From assembly GCA_910583945.1 (NCBI GenBank), contig CAJTYF010000010.1, positions 1 through 46,769 of the forward strand: DNA of 46,769 nucleotides. The letters run 5' to 3'. Origin of the DNA: an uncultured Bacilli bacterium. GTDB taxonomy: Bacteria; Bacillota_I; Bacilli_A; RF39; UBA660. The position numbers and the translations under genes were made by a program. Below the pieces are notes generated by a model. The model had not been told where the DNA came from. It searched no databases and worked only from the letters and a program-made list of their open reading frames with translations. Shown in pieces: positions 1 through 8,037 of the stretch (positions are counted from its first letter, which is position 1; each line of letters begins with the position of its first letter).

Positions 1-590
1 CAGCAAACTTTAAAGTTGAATTAAATGTCACCGATAAAGCTGGAAATGTTTGTCACCAAGAAGTGACGGTGAAAAGAGATGCAACGAAACCAACTTGTTC
101 GTATACAGGAGAATCCACTTCATGGACAGGTGGAGATCGAACGATAAGTTTAAGCTGTCAAGACAACTTAAGTGAGTGTGTAAAAACTAATATTGCAACA
201 CAACATTACAATAGTACACTATCAACAGCACCATTTGGCACTTATCAAATAGAAGACAAAGCAGGAAACAGTAATACCTGTAATAGAAATGTCAATGTAT
301 ACATTGATAAATGTGATAGTTCACGAGCTATATATGGCAGTTGGAGTTCATGTAGTGCAAGTTGTGGAGGAGGAACTCAATCTAGAAGTATAAGTTACCA
401 AAGTACCACTGGAAGCGGATTTATATGTCCAGCAAATGGAAGAAGTACGAGTGAAAGCGCTAATTGCAATACTCAATCTTGTTCATCAGGTGGTGGAGGT
501 GAATCTGGAGAGGATAAACCAACAAAACCATGTCCTTCTGGAAAATGGTGTTGTCCTCCATCTGGAATGTGTTATGGATACTGTTGCTAA
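1..590 (+). CDS. C-terminal part of a large secreted/surface protein with a TSP1-like repeat (5' end outside window)
   Basis: The frame is open from base 3, so the gene begins upstream of the window; the stop is TAA at 588-590. The visible part starts with the end of a bacterial Ig-like/cadherin-like module (VTDKAGN pattern) and then a second short module (IEDKAGNSNTC). It continues with a thrombospondin type 1-like repeat containing WSSCSASCGGGTQSR. The C-terminus is a glycine-rich linker and a very cysteine-rich tail (CC at two places). No LPXTG motif or C-terminal membrane helix is visible, so retention at the surface must come from the missing N-terminal part, or the protein is released. 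The paired cysteines imply an extracytoplasmic, disulfide-bonded location. The domain reading is seen in sequence; an adhesion role is only inferred. Confidence 0.8.
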   Translation, partial: ANFKVELNVTDKAGNVCHQEVTVKRDATKPTCSYTGESTSWTGGDRTISLSCQDNLSECVKTNIATQHYNSTLSTAPFGTYQIEDKAGNSNTCNRNVNVYIDKCDSSRAIYGSWSSCSASCGGGTQSRSISYQSTTGSGFICPANGRSTSESANCNTQSCSSGGGGESGEDKPTKPCPSGKWCCPPSGMCYGYCC

Positions 591-606
591 TGAAAAGGAA
601 AAGAAT

Positions 607-1113
607 ATGAAAAGAAATAGAATTATAATTAGTGTATTATTAACGGCCATAGTTGGAGTCATGTTACTCGATTTTTTTCTAATTTATAAAAACAAAAGTA
701 AAGTATCAGAAGTACAAAAAGAATCAGAGGTACTCGTGGATCGATATGAATTAAAAAATACGTGTACCAAAGTTGGGGATAAAATAGAAGTCATGAACAA
801 TGTAAATGTTAATGGTGAATTAAAAGATAATATTGAAGTATATCTTTATCAGTATGAAAGTAAAATAGAAATAAATTATGATAAAGAAAAAAAAGTGTAT
901 GATATTTTAAATCGAGAACAAAGAACTTTTCAAAATGAAGACTATTTTGAATATGCAAAACAAGGATATATAGAAGAAAAAGCAAGTTTTGAAATAATAA
1001 AAGAAAAGCCATTGACTTTGCTTATTCCAATAGTTTTAGAAAAAAACGAAAACGATATTGACAATTATATAGAAGAATTAAAAACATTAGGGTATTCTTG
1101 TACAGAATCATAG
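607..1113 (+). CDS. Small membrane-anchored protein of unknown function
   Basis: This protein of 168 residues has a short basic N-terminus, one hydrophobic segment (about residues 5-26) and a charged remainder, so it is probably anchored with the C-terminal domain outside. The start at 607 is preferred because AAGGAA lies just upstream. An ATG at 574 in the same frame overlaps the preceding gene, and the frame stays open still further upstream inside that gene. It follows the surface protein by 16 bp and is probably co-transcribed with it. Two cysteines (one near residue 52, one near the C-terminus) could form a disulfide. No family is recognised. Confidence 0.75.
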   Translation: MKRNRIIISVLLTAIVGVMLLDFFLIYKNKSKVSEVQKESEVLVDRYELKNTCTKVGDKIEVMNNVNVNGELKDNIEVYLYQYESKIEINYDKEKKVYDILNREQRTFQNEDYFEYAKQGYIEEKASFEIIKEKPLTLLIPIVLEKNENDIDNYIEELKTLGYSCTES

Positions 1114-1138
1114 ATAATCATGGACGGTTATCTTTTTT
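1113..1138 (+). terminator. Intrinsic terminator after the surface-protein pair
   Basis: A 7-bp stem (GATAATC with GGTTATC, one G-U pair) closes a 6-nt loop and is followed by six T. It overlaps the stop codon of the preceding gene. Confidence 0.7.
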
Positions 1139-1169
1139 ATTTTTAAAAAGAAAAATATTTAAAATAAAA

Positions 1170-1203
1170 TTTGACAAAATAAATCTTCTTTTTTTTGTAT
1201 ACT
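1170..1203 (+). promoter_or_regulatory. spoIIG-type promoter: -35 TTGACA with wide spacer and overlapping Spo0A box
   Basis: A perfect -35 TTGACA at 1171-1176 is followed by TATACT at 1198-1203, a 21-nt spacer. That is too wide for a normal sigma-A promoter. TTTGACAAA at 1170-1178 reads TTTGTCAAA on the other strand, which matches the Spo0A box consensus TTTGTCRAA. In Bacillus subtilis the spoIIG promoter is known for a 22-bp spacer and Spo0A boxes around the -35, so the layout fits Spo0A-activated transcription at sporulation onset. The match is seen; regulation is inferred. Confidence 0.65.
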
Positions 1204-1219
1204 TTTTTTAGGTGATGCG

Positions 1220-1969
1220 ATGAAGATTTATTTAGATGTGATTTTTCTTTTAAATTTTTATTTGGATTTTTTACTTTTAATGGTAACAAACCTTGTTCTT
1301 AAAAGAAATGCTTCCATTAAACGTCTACTTTTAGGAACTTTTTCTGGAAGTTTAACATTATTGGTTTTATTTTTTCCTGTTTCTTCCATTTTTTTGTTTT
1401 TAGCTAAGATTTTTATGGCTTTTGTTATGAACTTTCTTACTTTTGGTTATCGTGATTTTAAATATTTACTGAATAATGTTAGTTATTTTTATATGATTAG
1501 TATTATTTTAGGTGGTTTTCTTTATTATTTAAATACAGAATTTCCAAGTCAAAATCAAGTGTTGGTTTTCTTTTTCATTCTGATTTCACCTATCGTTTTA
1601 TTCATTTATATTAAACAAGTTAAGAAATTTAAAAGTCTTTATCAGTTATCCTATACCGTGATGATTGCTTTAAAAAATGAAAAATTTACTTTAACAGGTT
1701 TTTTAGATACAGGAAATAAACTCGTTGATCCGATAACGAATAAGCCGATTATTTTAATTGAAAAAGGAATTATTGATGAGACACAAGAACGTTTTTATTA
1801 TATTCCTTTTAATAGCTTAAATAATCATAATTTGGTTAAATGTTTAAAGCCTTTATATATTGTTATTAATGAAAAAAAATATAAAAATTATTTAATTGCT
1901 ATAAGTGACAAAAAATTTCATTTGGATGGTGTACAATGTTTATTGAATAATTCATTATTGGAGGAATGA
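1220..1969 (+). CDS. spoIIGA: SpoIIGA, sigma-E processing aspartic protease
   Basis: SpoIIGA is the septal membrane protease that removes the pro-peptide of SigE in the mother cell after a forespore signal. The N-terminal half consists of about five hydrophobic segments, starting with the family-typical pattern YLDVIFLLNFYLDFLLL. The C-terminal half carries the aspartic-protease motif GFLDTGN followed by LVDP. At 249 residues it is somewhat shorter than the roughly 310 of B. subtilis. The start ATG follows AGGTGAT by three bases. The stop overlaps the first possible start of sigE, so the two are translationally linked, as is usual for the substrate-protease pair. Confidence 0.93.
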   Translation: MKIYLDVIFLLNFYLDFLLLMVTNLVLKRNASIKRLLLGTFSGSLTLLVLFFPVSSIFLFLAKIFMAFVMNFLTFGYRDFKYLLNNVSYFYMISIILGGFLYYLNTEFPSQNQVLVFFFILISPIVLFIYIKQVKKFKSLYQLSYTVMIALKNEKFTLTGFLDTGNKLVDPITNKPIILIEKGIIDETQERFYYIPFNSLNNHNLVKCLKPLYIVINEKKYKNYLIAISDKKFHLDGVQCLLNNSLLEE

Positions 1970-1971
1970 TT

Positions 1972-2655
1972 ATGTTTAAAAAATTGTTGTTATGGTTGAA
2001 AACAAAATATTCACAAGTTTTCTTTGTGGGAAGCACCGATAAGTTACCACCACCACTTAGTAAGGAAGAAGAGCTTTCTTATTTAATTCAGTTTCAAAAT
2101 GGTGATTTAGGAGCACGAGACAAGTTAATTGAACACAATTTAAGACTTGTCGTCTTCTTGGCTAAAAAATATGAAAGTTCTGGTTATGATATTGAAGATT
2201 TAGTAAGTATTGGGTCGATTGGGTTAATTAAAGGCATCAATACTTATAAAATTGATAAAAATATTAAACTGGCTACCTATGCTTCCCGTTGTATTGCTAA
2301 TGAAATTTTAATGTTTTTACGTAAGAATAAAAGAAGAAAGACTGAAATCTCTTTTGAGGATGCACTTAATTACGATTCTGAAGGCAATGAACTTCATTTG
2401 GAAGATATTCTAGGAACGGATGAGGATATTGTGATTAAAGAATTTGAAAATGCAATGGATAAGAAAGCTCTAACTGAAGAAATTAATAAGTTAGATAAGC
2501 GTGATAAACAAATTATGATGTTAAGATATGGACTTAATAATACTTTAGAATATACACAAAAAGAAGTGGCGGAAATGTTAGGGATTAGCCAATCTTATAT
2601 TTCTAGAATTGAAAAAAAAGTGATTAAAAATTTAAAAAATATTATTAAGACTTAA
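1972..2655 (+). CDS. sigE: Pro-sigma-E, mother-cell sporulation sigma factor
   Basis: A sigma-70 family factor with a short N-terminal amphipathic pro-sequence ending near FFVGSTDKLPPPLS. This corresponds to the processed YYIG-GSEALPPPLS region of B. subtilis SigE. Region 2 (NLRLVVFLAKKYESSGYDIE, then LASIG-like and TYASRCIANEILMFLR) and region 4 helix-turn-helix (QKEVAEMLGISQSYISRIEK) are both intact. The ATG at 1972 is seven bases after GGAGG; an ATG at 1966 would sit only one base from it. A gene for SigG, which often follows sigE, is absent here; spoVAC comes next instead. Confidence 0.95.
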   Translation: MFKKLLLWLKTKYSQVFFVGSTDKLPPPLSKEEELSYLIQFQNGDLGARDKLIEHNLRLVVFLAKKYESSGYDIEDLVSIGSIGLIKGINTYKIDKNIKLATYASRCIANEILMFLRKNKRRKTEISFEDALNYDSEGNELHLEDILGTDEDIVIKEFENAMDKKALTEEINKLDKRDKQIMMLRYGLNNTLEYTQKEVAEMLGISQSYISRIEKKVIKNLKNIIKT

Positions 2656-2666
2656 AGGTCTTTTTT
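2647..2666 (+). terminator. Terminator after sigE
   Basis: AAGAC and GTCTT form a short stem over the stop codon, followed by six T. It separates sigE from the spoVA promoter. Confidence 0.6.
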
Positions 2667-2670
2667 CTTT

Positions 2671-2701
2671 TGTATAAAAATTGTTAATTATTTCCATAAT
2701 A
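2671..2701 (+). promoter_or_regulatory. Forespore-type (SigG/SigF-like) promoter of the spoVA operon
   Basis: TGTATA at 2671-2676 and CATAATA at 2695-2701 are 18 nt apart. They match the SigG consensus TGNATA and CATNNTA. The SD and ATG of spoVAC follow. spoVA operons are SigG-dependent in B. subtilis, so the match is biologically consistent. Confidence 0.65.
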
Positions 2702-2718
2702 AAAGTGGAGGTTACTAA

Positions 2719-3156
2719 ATGAATAAAGATGAATATCAAAAGTTGGTGGATCAATTAACACCAAAGGAAAAAAAGGGAAAACATTTATTTTGGGCGTTTT
2801 TAGTTGGGGGCTTAATGGGTGTTTTGGCTGAGGCAATTGTTGTGATTTTAATGGAGTGCTTTGCAGTAGCTCGAACGGATGCGTATCAATATGCGTGTTT
2901 GCTTATTATTTTATTTGCTTGTTTTTTAACAGCACTTGGTTTTTTTGATAACTGGGTGAGTAAAGCAAAAGCTGGACTTATTTTACCTACTACAGGGTTT
3001 GCTCATGCGGTGATTAGTGCGGGTCTTGATTATAAGAAAGATGGTCTTATTACCGGTATCGGTTCTAATTTCTTTAAATTATCAGGAAGTGTTATTTTGT
3101 ATGGAATAATCAGTGCCTTTTTCTTTAGTGTGCTAGGAGTGATTATTTATGGCTAG
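2719..3156 (+). CDS. spoVAC: SpoVAC, stage V sporulation channel protein
   Basis: SpoVAC is an inner spore membrane protein needed to import dipicolinic acid into the forespore and release it at germination; in B. subtilis it acts as a mechanosensitive channel. The 145 residues contain several hydrophobic helices and the family-conserved stretch AKAGLILPTTGFAHA. The ATG is well placed after GGAGG. It is the first gene of a three-gene operon with spoVAD and spoVAE, overlapping spoVAD by 8 bp. Confidence 0.93.
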   Translation: MNKDEYQKLVDQLTPKEKKGKHLFWAFLVGGLMGVLAEAIVVILMECFAVARTDAYQYACLLIILFACFLTALGFFDNWVSKAKAGLILPTTGFAHAVISAGLDYKKDGLITGIGSNFFKLSGSVILYGIISAFFFSVLGVIIYG

Positions 3157-4123
3157 TTTTAAATTTACAGAGGTTTATATTAAAGATGCTTTTTCAATAG
3201 CAGGACCTTTAGAAAGTGAAGGACAAATTCATAAATACGATTTAACAGTGGATGATTATTATTACGGTGAGAAAAGTTTAATGGATGCGGAGATAAAGAT
3301 GCAAAGGGTAGTGTTGGATAATCTTTTTCGACGTAATAAGCTAAGTGATAAGGACCATTTATTAATTGGGGGCGATTTATCAAATCAGCTTACGGTGACT
3401 AATTTTAGTGCTAAAAATTTTAATGTTCCGTTTTTAGGGGTTTATAATGCTTGTGCTACGTTTTTAGAAAGTATGATTTTAGCTAGCCAATTTGTGGAAA
3501 GTAAGAAAATTAAGCACGCCACAATTATTACAAGTAGCCATAATTTAAATGCGGAGAGACAATTTCGTTTTCCTATTGAGTATGGTGCTCCAAAACCAAA
3601 TACGACTACATTTACAGCAACTGGTGCCGTTGGGGCGGTTCTTTCAAATGTAAAAAGTTCTATTAAAGTGGAATCAGCAACGATTGGGCGAGTTTTAGAT
3701 TATGAACAGAAGGATGCTTCTCAAATGGGGGCGGTTATGACACCAGCGGCGGCGGATGTATTTATTAATCATTTAACCGATTTAAAAAGGGATGCCCATT
3801 ATTATGATGCGATTTTAACGGGAGATTTAGGAAGTATTGGAGCCAAAATTTTTGAAGAGTATTTAAATGTCAATTATGATATCCATTTAAGTCATTATAT
3901 GGATGCGGGTTGTGAAATATATGCTAAGAGTCAAGAGGTGTATTCTGGAGCAAGTGGCCCTGTAACTTTGCCTTTGGTTTTATTTAATAAAATTTTAAAA
4001 TGTGGCAAGTATAAAAAAATACTGGTGATTGCGACAGGTTCTTTACATTCTAAAGATACAACGAATCAAAAAAAGACAATACCTAGTATTGCTCATGCAG
4101 TGAGTTTGGAGGTGATGGAATGA
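3149..4123 (+). CDS. spoVAD: SpoVAD, dipicolinate-binding thiolase-fold protein
   Basis: SpoVAD binds Ca-dipicolinic acid during its transport into and out of the spore. The 324 residues show the family opening GPLESEGQI, then GEKSLMDAE, the thiolase-fold YNACATF stretch and a C-terminal GSLHSKDTTNQ. Length is close to the 338 residues of B. subtilis. The start overlaps the end of spoVAC and the stop overlaps the ATG of spoVAE (ATGA), indicating tight translational coupling. Confidence 0.95.
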   Translation: MASFKFTEVYIKDAFSIAGPLESEGQIHKYDLTVDDYYYGEKSLMDAEIKMQRVVLDNLFRRNKLSDKDHLLIGGDLSNQLTVTNFSAKNFNVPFLGVYNACATFLESMILASQFVESKKIKHATIITSSHNLNAERQFRFPIEYGAPKPNTTTFTATGAVGAVLSNVKSSIKVESATIGRVLDYEQKDASQMGAVMTPAAADVFINHLTDLKRDAHYYDAILTGDLGSIGAKIFEEYLNVNYDIHLSHYMDAGCEIYAKSQEVYSGASGPVTLPLVLFNKILKCGKYKKILVIATGSLHSKDTTNQKKTIPSIAHAVSLEVME

Positions 4124-4470
4124 ATTTCTTAAATGCTTTTATTGTTGCTGGAATTGCCTGTTTTATTGGACAATTAATTCTTGATAATACAAAGCTTACC
4201 CCAGGGCATTTAACCAGTTTATTTACTGTTGTCGGAGCATTTCTAGGGTTTATTGGTGTTTATGAAAAATTAATTTCTTATGCTGGTGGAGGCGCAACGG
4301 TGCTCATTTCTAATTTTGGTTATTTGCTTTATAAAGGAGCGATGACAGGTTTTCAGGAACAAGGAATTCTTGGCTTGTTTGGAGGAATGCTTGCAACGAC
4401 TTCTGTAGCACTTGTAAGTGTTGTGGTTTTCTCTTTTATTCTTATTTTAATCTTTAAACCTAAAGACTAA
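4120..4470 (+). CDS. spoVAE: SpoVAE (SpoVAEb type), spore membrane protein
   Basis: A small membrane protein of 116 residues with four hydrophobic segments. It has the pattern GQLILDNTKLTPGHLTSLF near the N-terminus and YAGGGATVLISNFGYLLYKG in the middle, as in SpoVAEb. It is the last gene of the spoVAC-AD-AE core. spoVAA, spoVAB and spoVAF are not present here. A good terminator follows at once. Confidence 0.92.
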   Translation: MNFLNAFIVAGIACFIGQLILDNTKLTPGHLTSLFTVVGAFLGFIGVYEKLISYAGGGATVLISNFGYLLYKGAMTGFQEQGILGLFGGMLATTSVALVSVVVFSFILILIFKPKD

Positions 4471-4491
4471 TAGATTTTATTAGTTTTTTTT
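4467..4491 (+). terminator. Terminator of the spoVA operon
   Basis: Perfect 6-bp stem CTAATA/TATTAG with a 5-nt loop and eight T. The stem starts over the stop codon of spoVAE. Confidence 0.8.
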
Positions 4492-4573
4492 CGTCTAGTG
4501 AGAGTAAAAGCGATTTAAAAACGTGTTCAATTTTATTTTTTGATGTTATGATGATTTAAAGAGGAGGGCTGAT

Positions 4574-5335
4574 ATGAAGAAAATTATTTTGAGTGTTTTA
4601 TTGTTTTCCCTTTTTATTTTGGGAAGTATTCTTGTATTTCGTAAAAATCAAGTTGTCCAAGATTCTTTATATGGTAAGCGTATAAAAAAAGAAACGCTTT
4701 ATCTTAAAGAAGAAAATGAGGTTATTAAAAATGAAAAAGGGGAAATTGTTTTTGATTCAAGATTGGATTATAATGAGCCTTCGTATGAGAAAATCAGTTT
4801 TAGGGGGAAAATCAATAAAGAACATCACTCTGAAATTTACGAGTATTTAAAGTATTTTTTTATGGCTTTTCCTAAAACTACAAAAGATACTTTTTCAAAA
4901 GAGGATATTGCCATTATCGTTTCTTTAAATTCAATTCTTACTGAGCCACGTAGTGAAGCTTATGTACAAGACGTTGCGAATCGGTATTTTGGATTAAATT
5001 ATTATGAACTTCCTACAGGTACGTATTACGTTGATGTTTTAAATGAACCTTATACTATAATGAAAAAGGAAGGCTATTATATTAGTTCTATTATAGGAAA
5101 AGGAGTGGAGTTGGAGTATTTCCCTTTTCTTACAAAAATTGAGGAGAATCAAAATCATTATAAAATTTATTACGACTATGCAAGTGATGGTTCTTCTAGT
5201 GGGGGTTGTTATTATGAAAATTTAAGTCAAGAAGACAAAGAAGCTTGCCGTATAGGTGAAATTGTTTTTGATTTGGTTTATAATGAAGATAAAGATGTTT
5301 TGTTGGTTGAAAAAATGCAATATATCGAAAAATAG
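4574..5335 (+). CDS. Membrane-anchored protein of unknown function
   Basis: The 253 residues begin with a basic tip and one hydrophobic segment (about residues 4-22), then a hydrophilic domain rich in Tyr and Glu. This suggests a single-pass protein with an extracytoplasmic C-terminal domain. Two cysteines late in the chain (GGCYYENL and KEACRIG) could pair. A strong SD (GAGGAGGG) precedes the ATG. It lies 12 bp before the VanY-type carboxypeptidase and may share its transcript, hinting at envelope work, but no family is recognised. Confidence 0.75.
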   Translation: MKKIILSVLLFSLFILGSILVFRKNQVVQDSLYGKRIKKETLYLKEENEVIKNEKGEIVFDSRLDYNEPSYEKISFRGKINKEHHSEIYEYLKYFFMAFPKTTKDTFSKEDIAIIVSLNSILTEPRSEAYVQDVANRYFGLNYYELPTGTYYVDVLNEPYTIMKKEGYYISSIIGKGVELEYFPFLTKIEENQNHYKIYYDYASDGSSSGGCYYENLSQEDKEACRIGEIVFDLVYNEDKDVLLVEKMQYIEK

Positions 5336-5347
5336 AGATGAGGTTTT

Positions 5348-6244
5348 ATGAAAAAATATAAGTTAAAGAAAAAGGTTTTCTTTTTAGGTTTTATTTTTTT
5401 GTTGGCAATAGGAAGTGGTGTTTTTTTCATTTATAAGAGAGAAAATTTTAAGATAAATTCCCCAATCAACCATGAGGAACCTAAAAAGGAAGAGGATGAA
5501 AAACAGAATAATAAACCAGTGGAGGACCATGAAGATTTAAAAAAAGCGACGTATTATATCGATAAATATTTAGAACGTTATTTGGCTTATCTTAATTCCA
5601 ATCCCGATCAAACGGTCGATGAAGTGATTCGTTCTGTTAATGTTAATATTGATTATGATTTTTATACTCATGTTGTTGCTAGTAAACTTGAAGATGACTT
5701 TCTTATCTTAGTTAATAAGTACCATCAGTTAGATTCCGATTATGCCCCTAAGCTCGTGAAAATGGAAAGCCGTTATTCGATGGTGAATGCTTACATGGAA
5801 GAGACCGCTTATCAAAATTATAAGAAGATGGTGGATGCGGCGGCAAAAGAGGGAATAAAACTTTATAATGTTTCCGCTTATCGAAGTTATGCAACTCAAA
5901 ATACGCTTTATACTAACTATAAAAAAAGAGATGGAGAAAAAATGGCGGATACGTATTCAGCTAGGGCTGGTTTTTCGGAGCATCAGACCGGTTTAGCGAG
6001 TGATATTAATACCAGTAGTCGTAGTGCCCATTTTGAAAATACAAAGGAATTTGAGTGGCTTCAAAAAAATGCTTATCAGTATGGTTTTATATTAAGGTAT
6101 CCTGAGGGTAAAGAATACCTTACAGGGTATGTTTATGAGCCCTGGCATTATCGATATGTGGGCGAAGAAGTGGCTCAATATATTCATGAACATTCTCTTA
6201 CTTATGAAGAGTATTATGCTTATTTTATAGAAAATAAAAACTAG
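5348..6244 (+). CDS. VanY-type D-alanyl-D-alanine carboxypeptidase (peptidase M15B)
   Basis: This enzyme is expected to trim the terminal D-Ala of peptidoglycan stem peptides outside the membrane, using zinc. One N-terminal hydrophobic segment (about residues 9-27) is followed by an acidic/Lys linker and then the M15 domain. The zinc and catalytic residues are visible: SEHQTGLASDI matches SxHxxGxAxD, and EPWHYRYVG gives the catalytic Glu and third ligand His. The region SAYRSYATQ is also typical. A role in vegetative wall or spore cortex cannot be separated from sequence alone. Confidence 0.92.
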   Translation: MKKYKLKKKVFFLGFIFLLAIGSGVFFIYKRENFKINSPINHEEPKKEEDEKQNNKPVEDHEDLKKATYYIDKYLERYLAYLNSNPDQTVDEVIRSVNVNIDYDFYTHVVASKLEDDFLILVNKYHQLDSDYAPKLVKMESRYSMVNAYMEETAYQNYKKMVDAAAKEGIKLYNVSAYRSYATQNTLYTNYKKRDGEKMADTYSARAGFSEHQTGLASDINTSSRSAHFENTKEFEWLQKNAYQYGFILRYPEGKEYLTGYVYEPWHYRYVGEEVAQYIHEHSLTYEEYYAYFIENKN

Positions 6245-6320
6245 ACAGGCTTATTTTTCTTTTTTGTCAGCAAAAGGATTAAATGAGAAAAATTTAGTTC
6301 TTTTTTTTACTCTTTTTTTT

Positions 6321-6329
6321 TGCTATAAT
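6321..6329 (+). promoter_or_regulatory. Extended -10 promoter
   Basis: TGCTATAAT is a perfect extended -10 element (TGnTATAAT). No clear -35 is seen in the T-rich stretch upstream. The start codon of the next gene is 25 bp downstream. Confidence 0.6.
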
Positions 6330-6353
6330 TAAACAAGAATGAAGGGATAAATT

Positions 6354-7295
6354 ATGTCAAAGTCAAAGAAGAAAAAGTTTAATTATAAAAATGTAAGTAT
6401 TAATCGCGAACCTTTAGCTATTACTAAAATTGGTGAAATTGAGTCATCAAGTCAAAATCCATTATTTGTCCTTTTTATTTTTATTATACTTATTGCCTTT
6501 GTTTTTTGTTTACCTTATCTTGTAAAAATGTTTAATCAAGATTCAGTAGAGAATTATCAAGGTGAAACTAAGAATCCCATTTCTAATAAAGAAGAGGAGC
6601 CTTCGAAAGAAATGGTTTATTACGACATTAGTTCTAGTTTAACGATTGCTTTGGATGAAGTTTTAAAGATTGATCAATTTCAACTGGTAGGCAATACGAT
6701 TCAGTTTACGATTACTAATTTAGGAAAGAATCGCTATTATTTTAATCGTCATTCTTATTATCTCGAACTTTATTCTGAAAATAAAACCTTATTAGAAAGA
6801 ATTAAGTTGAAAGAGGATAATTTGTTAAAGGATGAAAGTAAGAGTTATAGCTATACTGTAAAGAATGAAAATGTATCAAATGTTAAAAAAATTGTTTTTG
6901 TAGAAAAGGAAGAAAATGATTATCCTAATATTCAATTATCTATAAATGAAATGGGGGAAGGCGAGCTTGTTTGTGTTAAAGATTTTGAAACGTTAACTTA
7001 TCGTTTTAAAGATGAGCAATTGATGGCTATTACTGATGATATAAATTATGATAGTCGTGCTTCAGATTATGAGAATCAAAAAGCGCTTTATAAAGAGTCT
7101 GTGATTTCATTAAATTTACTAACTGGTGTTACTTCTAATTTTATTGATATTGGTTCAGGATTTGTCTTTAATGTTCAATTGGAATTAAAAAATGTAAAGT
7201 CAGTAGAAGAGTTGAATCCTTATTATTATCCGTTCGATACTTTAGCAAAAGTGGTTGATTTTGAAATGAAAGCGCAAGGTTTTAGTTGTAGATAA
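6354..7295 (+). CDS. Single-pass membrane protein of unknown function upstream of scpA
   Basis: A cytoplasmic basic tail of about 35 residues is followed by one strongly hydrophobic segment (about residues 37-59) and an extracytoplasmic domain of some 250 residues. The latter begins with an acidic/Asn linker and is rich in beta-type sequence with repeated Tyr/Asn/Asp. GAAGGG gives a good SD for the ATG at 6354. The gene is 15 bp upstream of scpA and probably co-transcribed. No known domain is recognised, and nothing visible links it to chromosome segregation apart from position. Confidence 0.75.
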   Translation: MSKSKKKKFNYKNVSINREPLAITKIGEIESSSQNPLFVLFIFIILIAFVFCLPYLVKMFNQDSVENYQGETKNPISNKEEEPSKEMVYYDISSSLTIALDEVLKIDQFQLVGNTIQFTITNLGKNRYYFNRHSYYLELYSENKTLLERIKLKEDNLLKDESKSYSYTVKNENVSNVKKIVFVEKEENDYPNIQLSINEMGEGELVCVKDFETLTYRFKDEQLMAITDDINYDSRASDYENQKALYKESVISLNLLTGVTSNFIDIGSGFVFNVQLELKNVKSVEELNPYYYPFDTLAKVVDFEMKAQGFSCR

Positions 7296-7310
7296 GGGAG
7301 TGTTTTAAAA

Positions 7311-8033
7311 GTGGATTACTTAATTGATATTAATAACTTTCATGGACCACTAGATTTATTACTCCATTTGGTAAAATCCACTGAAATGGATATTTATGAA
7401 ATTAATACAAGTGTGATTATTGAAGAGTATTTAAATTATATTAATAAAATGCAAGATTTAAATATTGATGTTGCGAGTGAATTTTTAGTCATGGCTTCAA
7501 GCTTGGTTCATTTAAAAAGTAAAATGCTTATTGGAGAAACGGATGAGAAAAAAGAAGAAGAAAATGAATTTGAAATTACAAGTGAAGAAGATTTAAAGAA
7601 TAAGATTATCGAGTATGAAAAATATAAAACGATTACGGAAACGTTTAAAGAGTTAGAAGAAAAAAGAAGTGAGTTTTATACTAAAAGTCCTTCTTCCTTA
7701 AAGGAATATCAAGAAATTGATTTTAGTAATGATGGAAGTATTACCCTTGATGATTTGATTAAGGCTTTTTTAGATTATCAAGAGCGTATTAATTTAAAGA
7801 AACCGCTTCATACTAAAATAACCAAAAAAGAATTAAGTGTGGAAGAGCGAATGGTTTCGATTAAAGAAAGATTGACTCAAGAAAAAAGAGTGGATTTTTT
7901 TGATTTATTTGAAGAGAAAACAAAAGAATATTTGATTGTTACTTTTTTAGCGGTTTTAGAGATGAATAAGAATGATGAATTATATTTGACTCAAGAAAGA
8001 AATTTTGACCGCATTTTTATTGAGAGTAGGTGA
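7311..8033 (+). CDS. scpA: ScpA, kleisin subunit of the SMC condensin complex
   Basis: ScpA bridges the SMC heads and, with ScpB, drives chromosome compaction and segregation. The N-terminus (FHGPLDLLLHLVKSTEMDIY) is the family signature. A charged middle and the C-terminal winged-helix region (VTFLAVLEMNKNDELYLTQE) complete 240 residues, a normal length. The start is GTG, 10 bp after AAGGGAG. scpB follows 4 bp after the stop. Confidence 0.95.
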   Translation: MDYLIDINNFHGPLDLLLHLVKSTEMDIYEINTSVIIEEYLNYINKMQDLNIDVASEFLVMASSLVHLKSKMLIGETDEKKEEENEFEITSEEDLKNKIIEYEKYKTITETFKELEEKRSEFYTKSPSSLKEYQEIDFSNDGSITLDDLIKAFLDYQERINLKKPLHTKITKKELSVEERMVSIKERLTQEKRVDFFDLFEEKTKEYLIVTFLAVLEMNKNDELYLTQERNFDRIFIESR

Positions 8034-8037
8034 TGAA

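Noticed and set aside
809..1012. Minus-strand reading frame
   Set aside because: Shadow of the gene at 607-1113, without SD or plausible protein.
4524..4552. Promoter TGTTCA-N17-TATGAT in front of the gene at 4574
   Set aside because: The -35 matches poorly; spacing alone is not enough in such AT-rich DNA.
6241..6275. Terminator after the VanY gene
   Set aside because: Only a 4-bp GACA/TGTC pairing with a long T-rich loop; not convincing.
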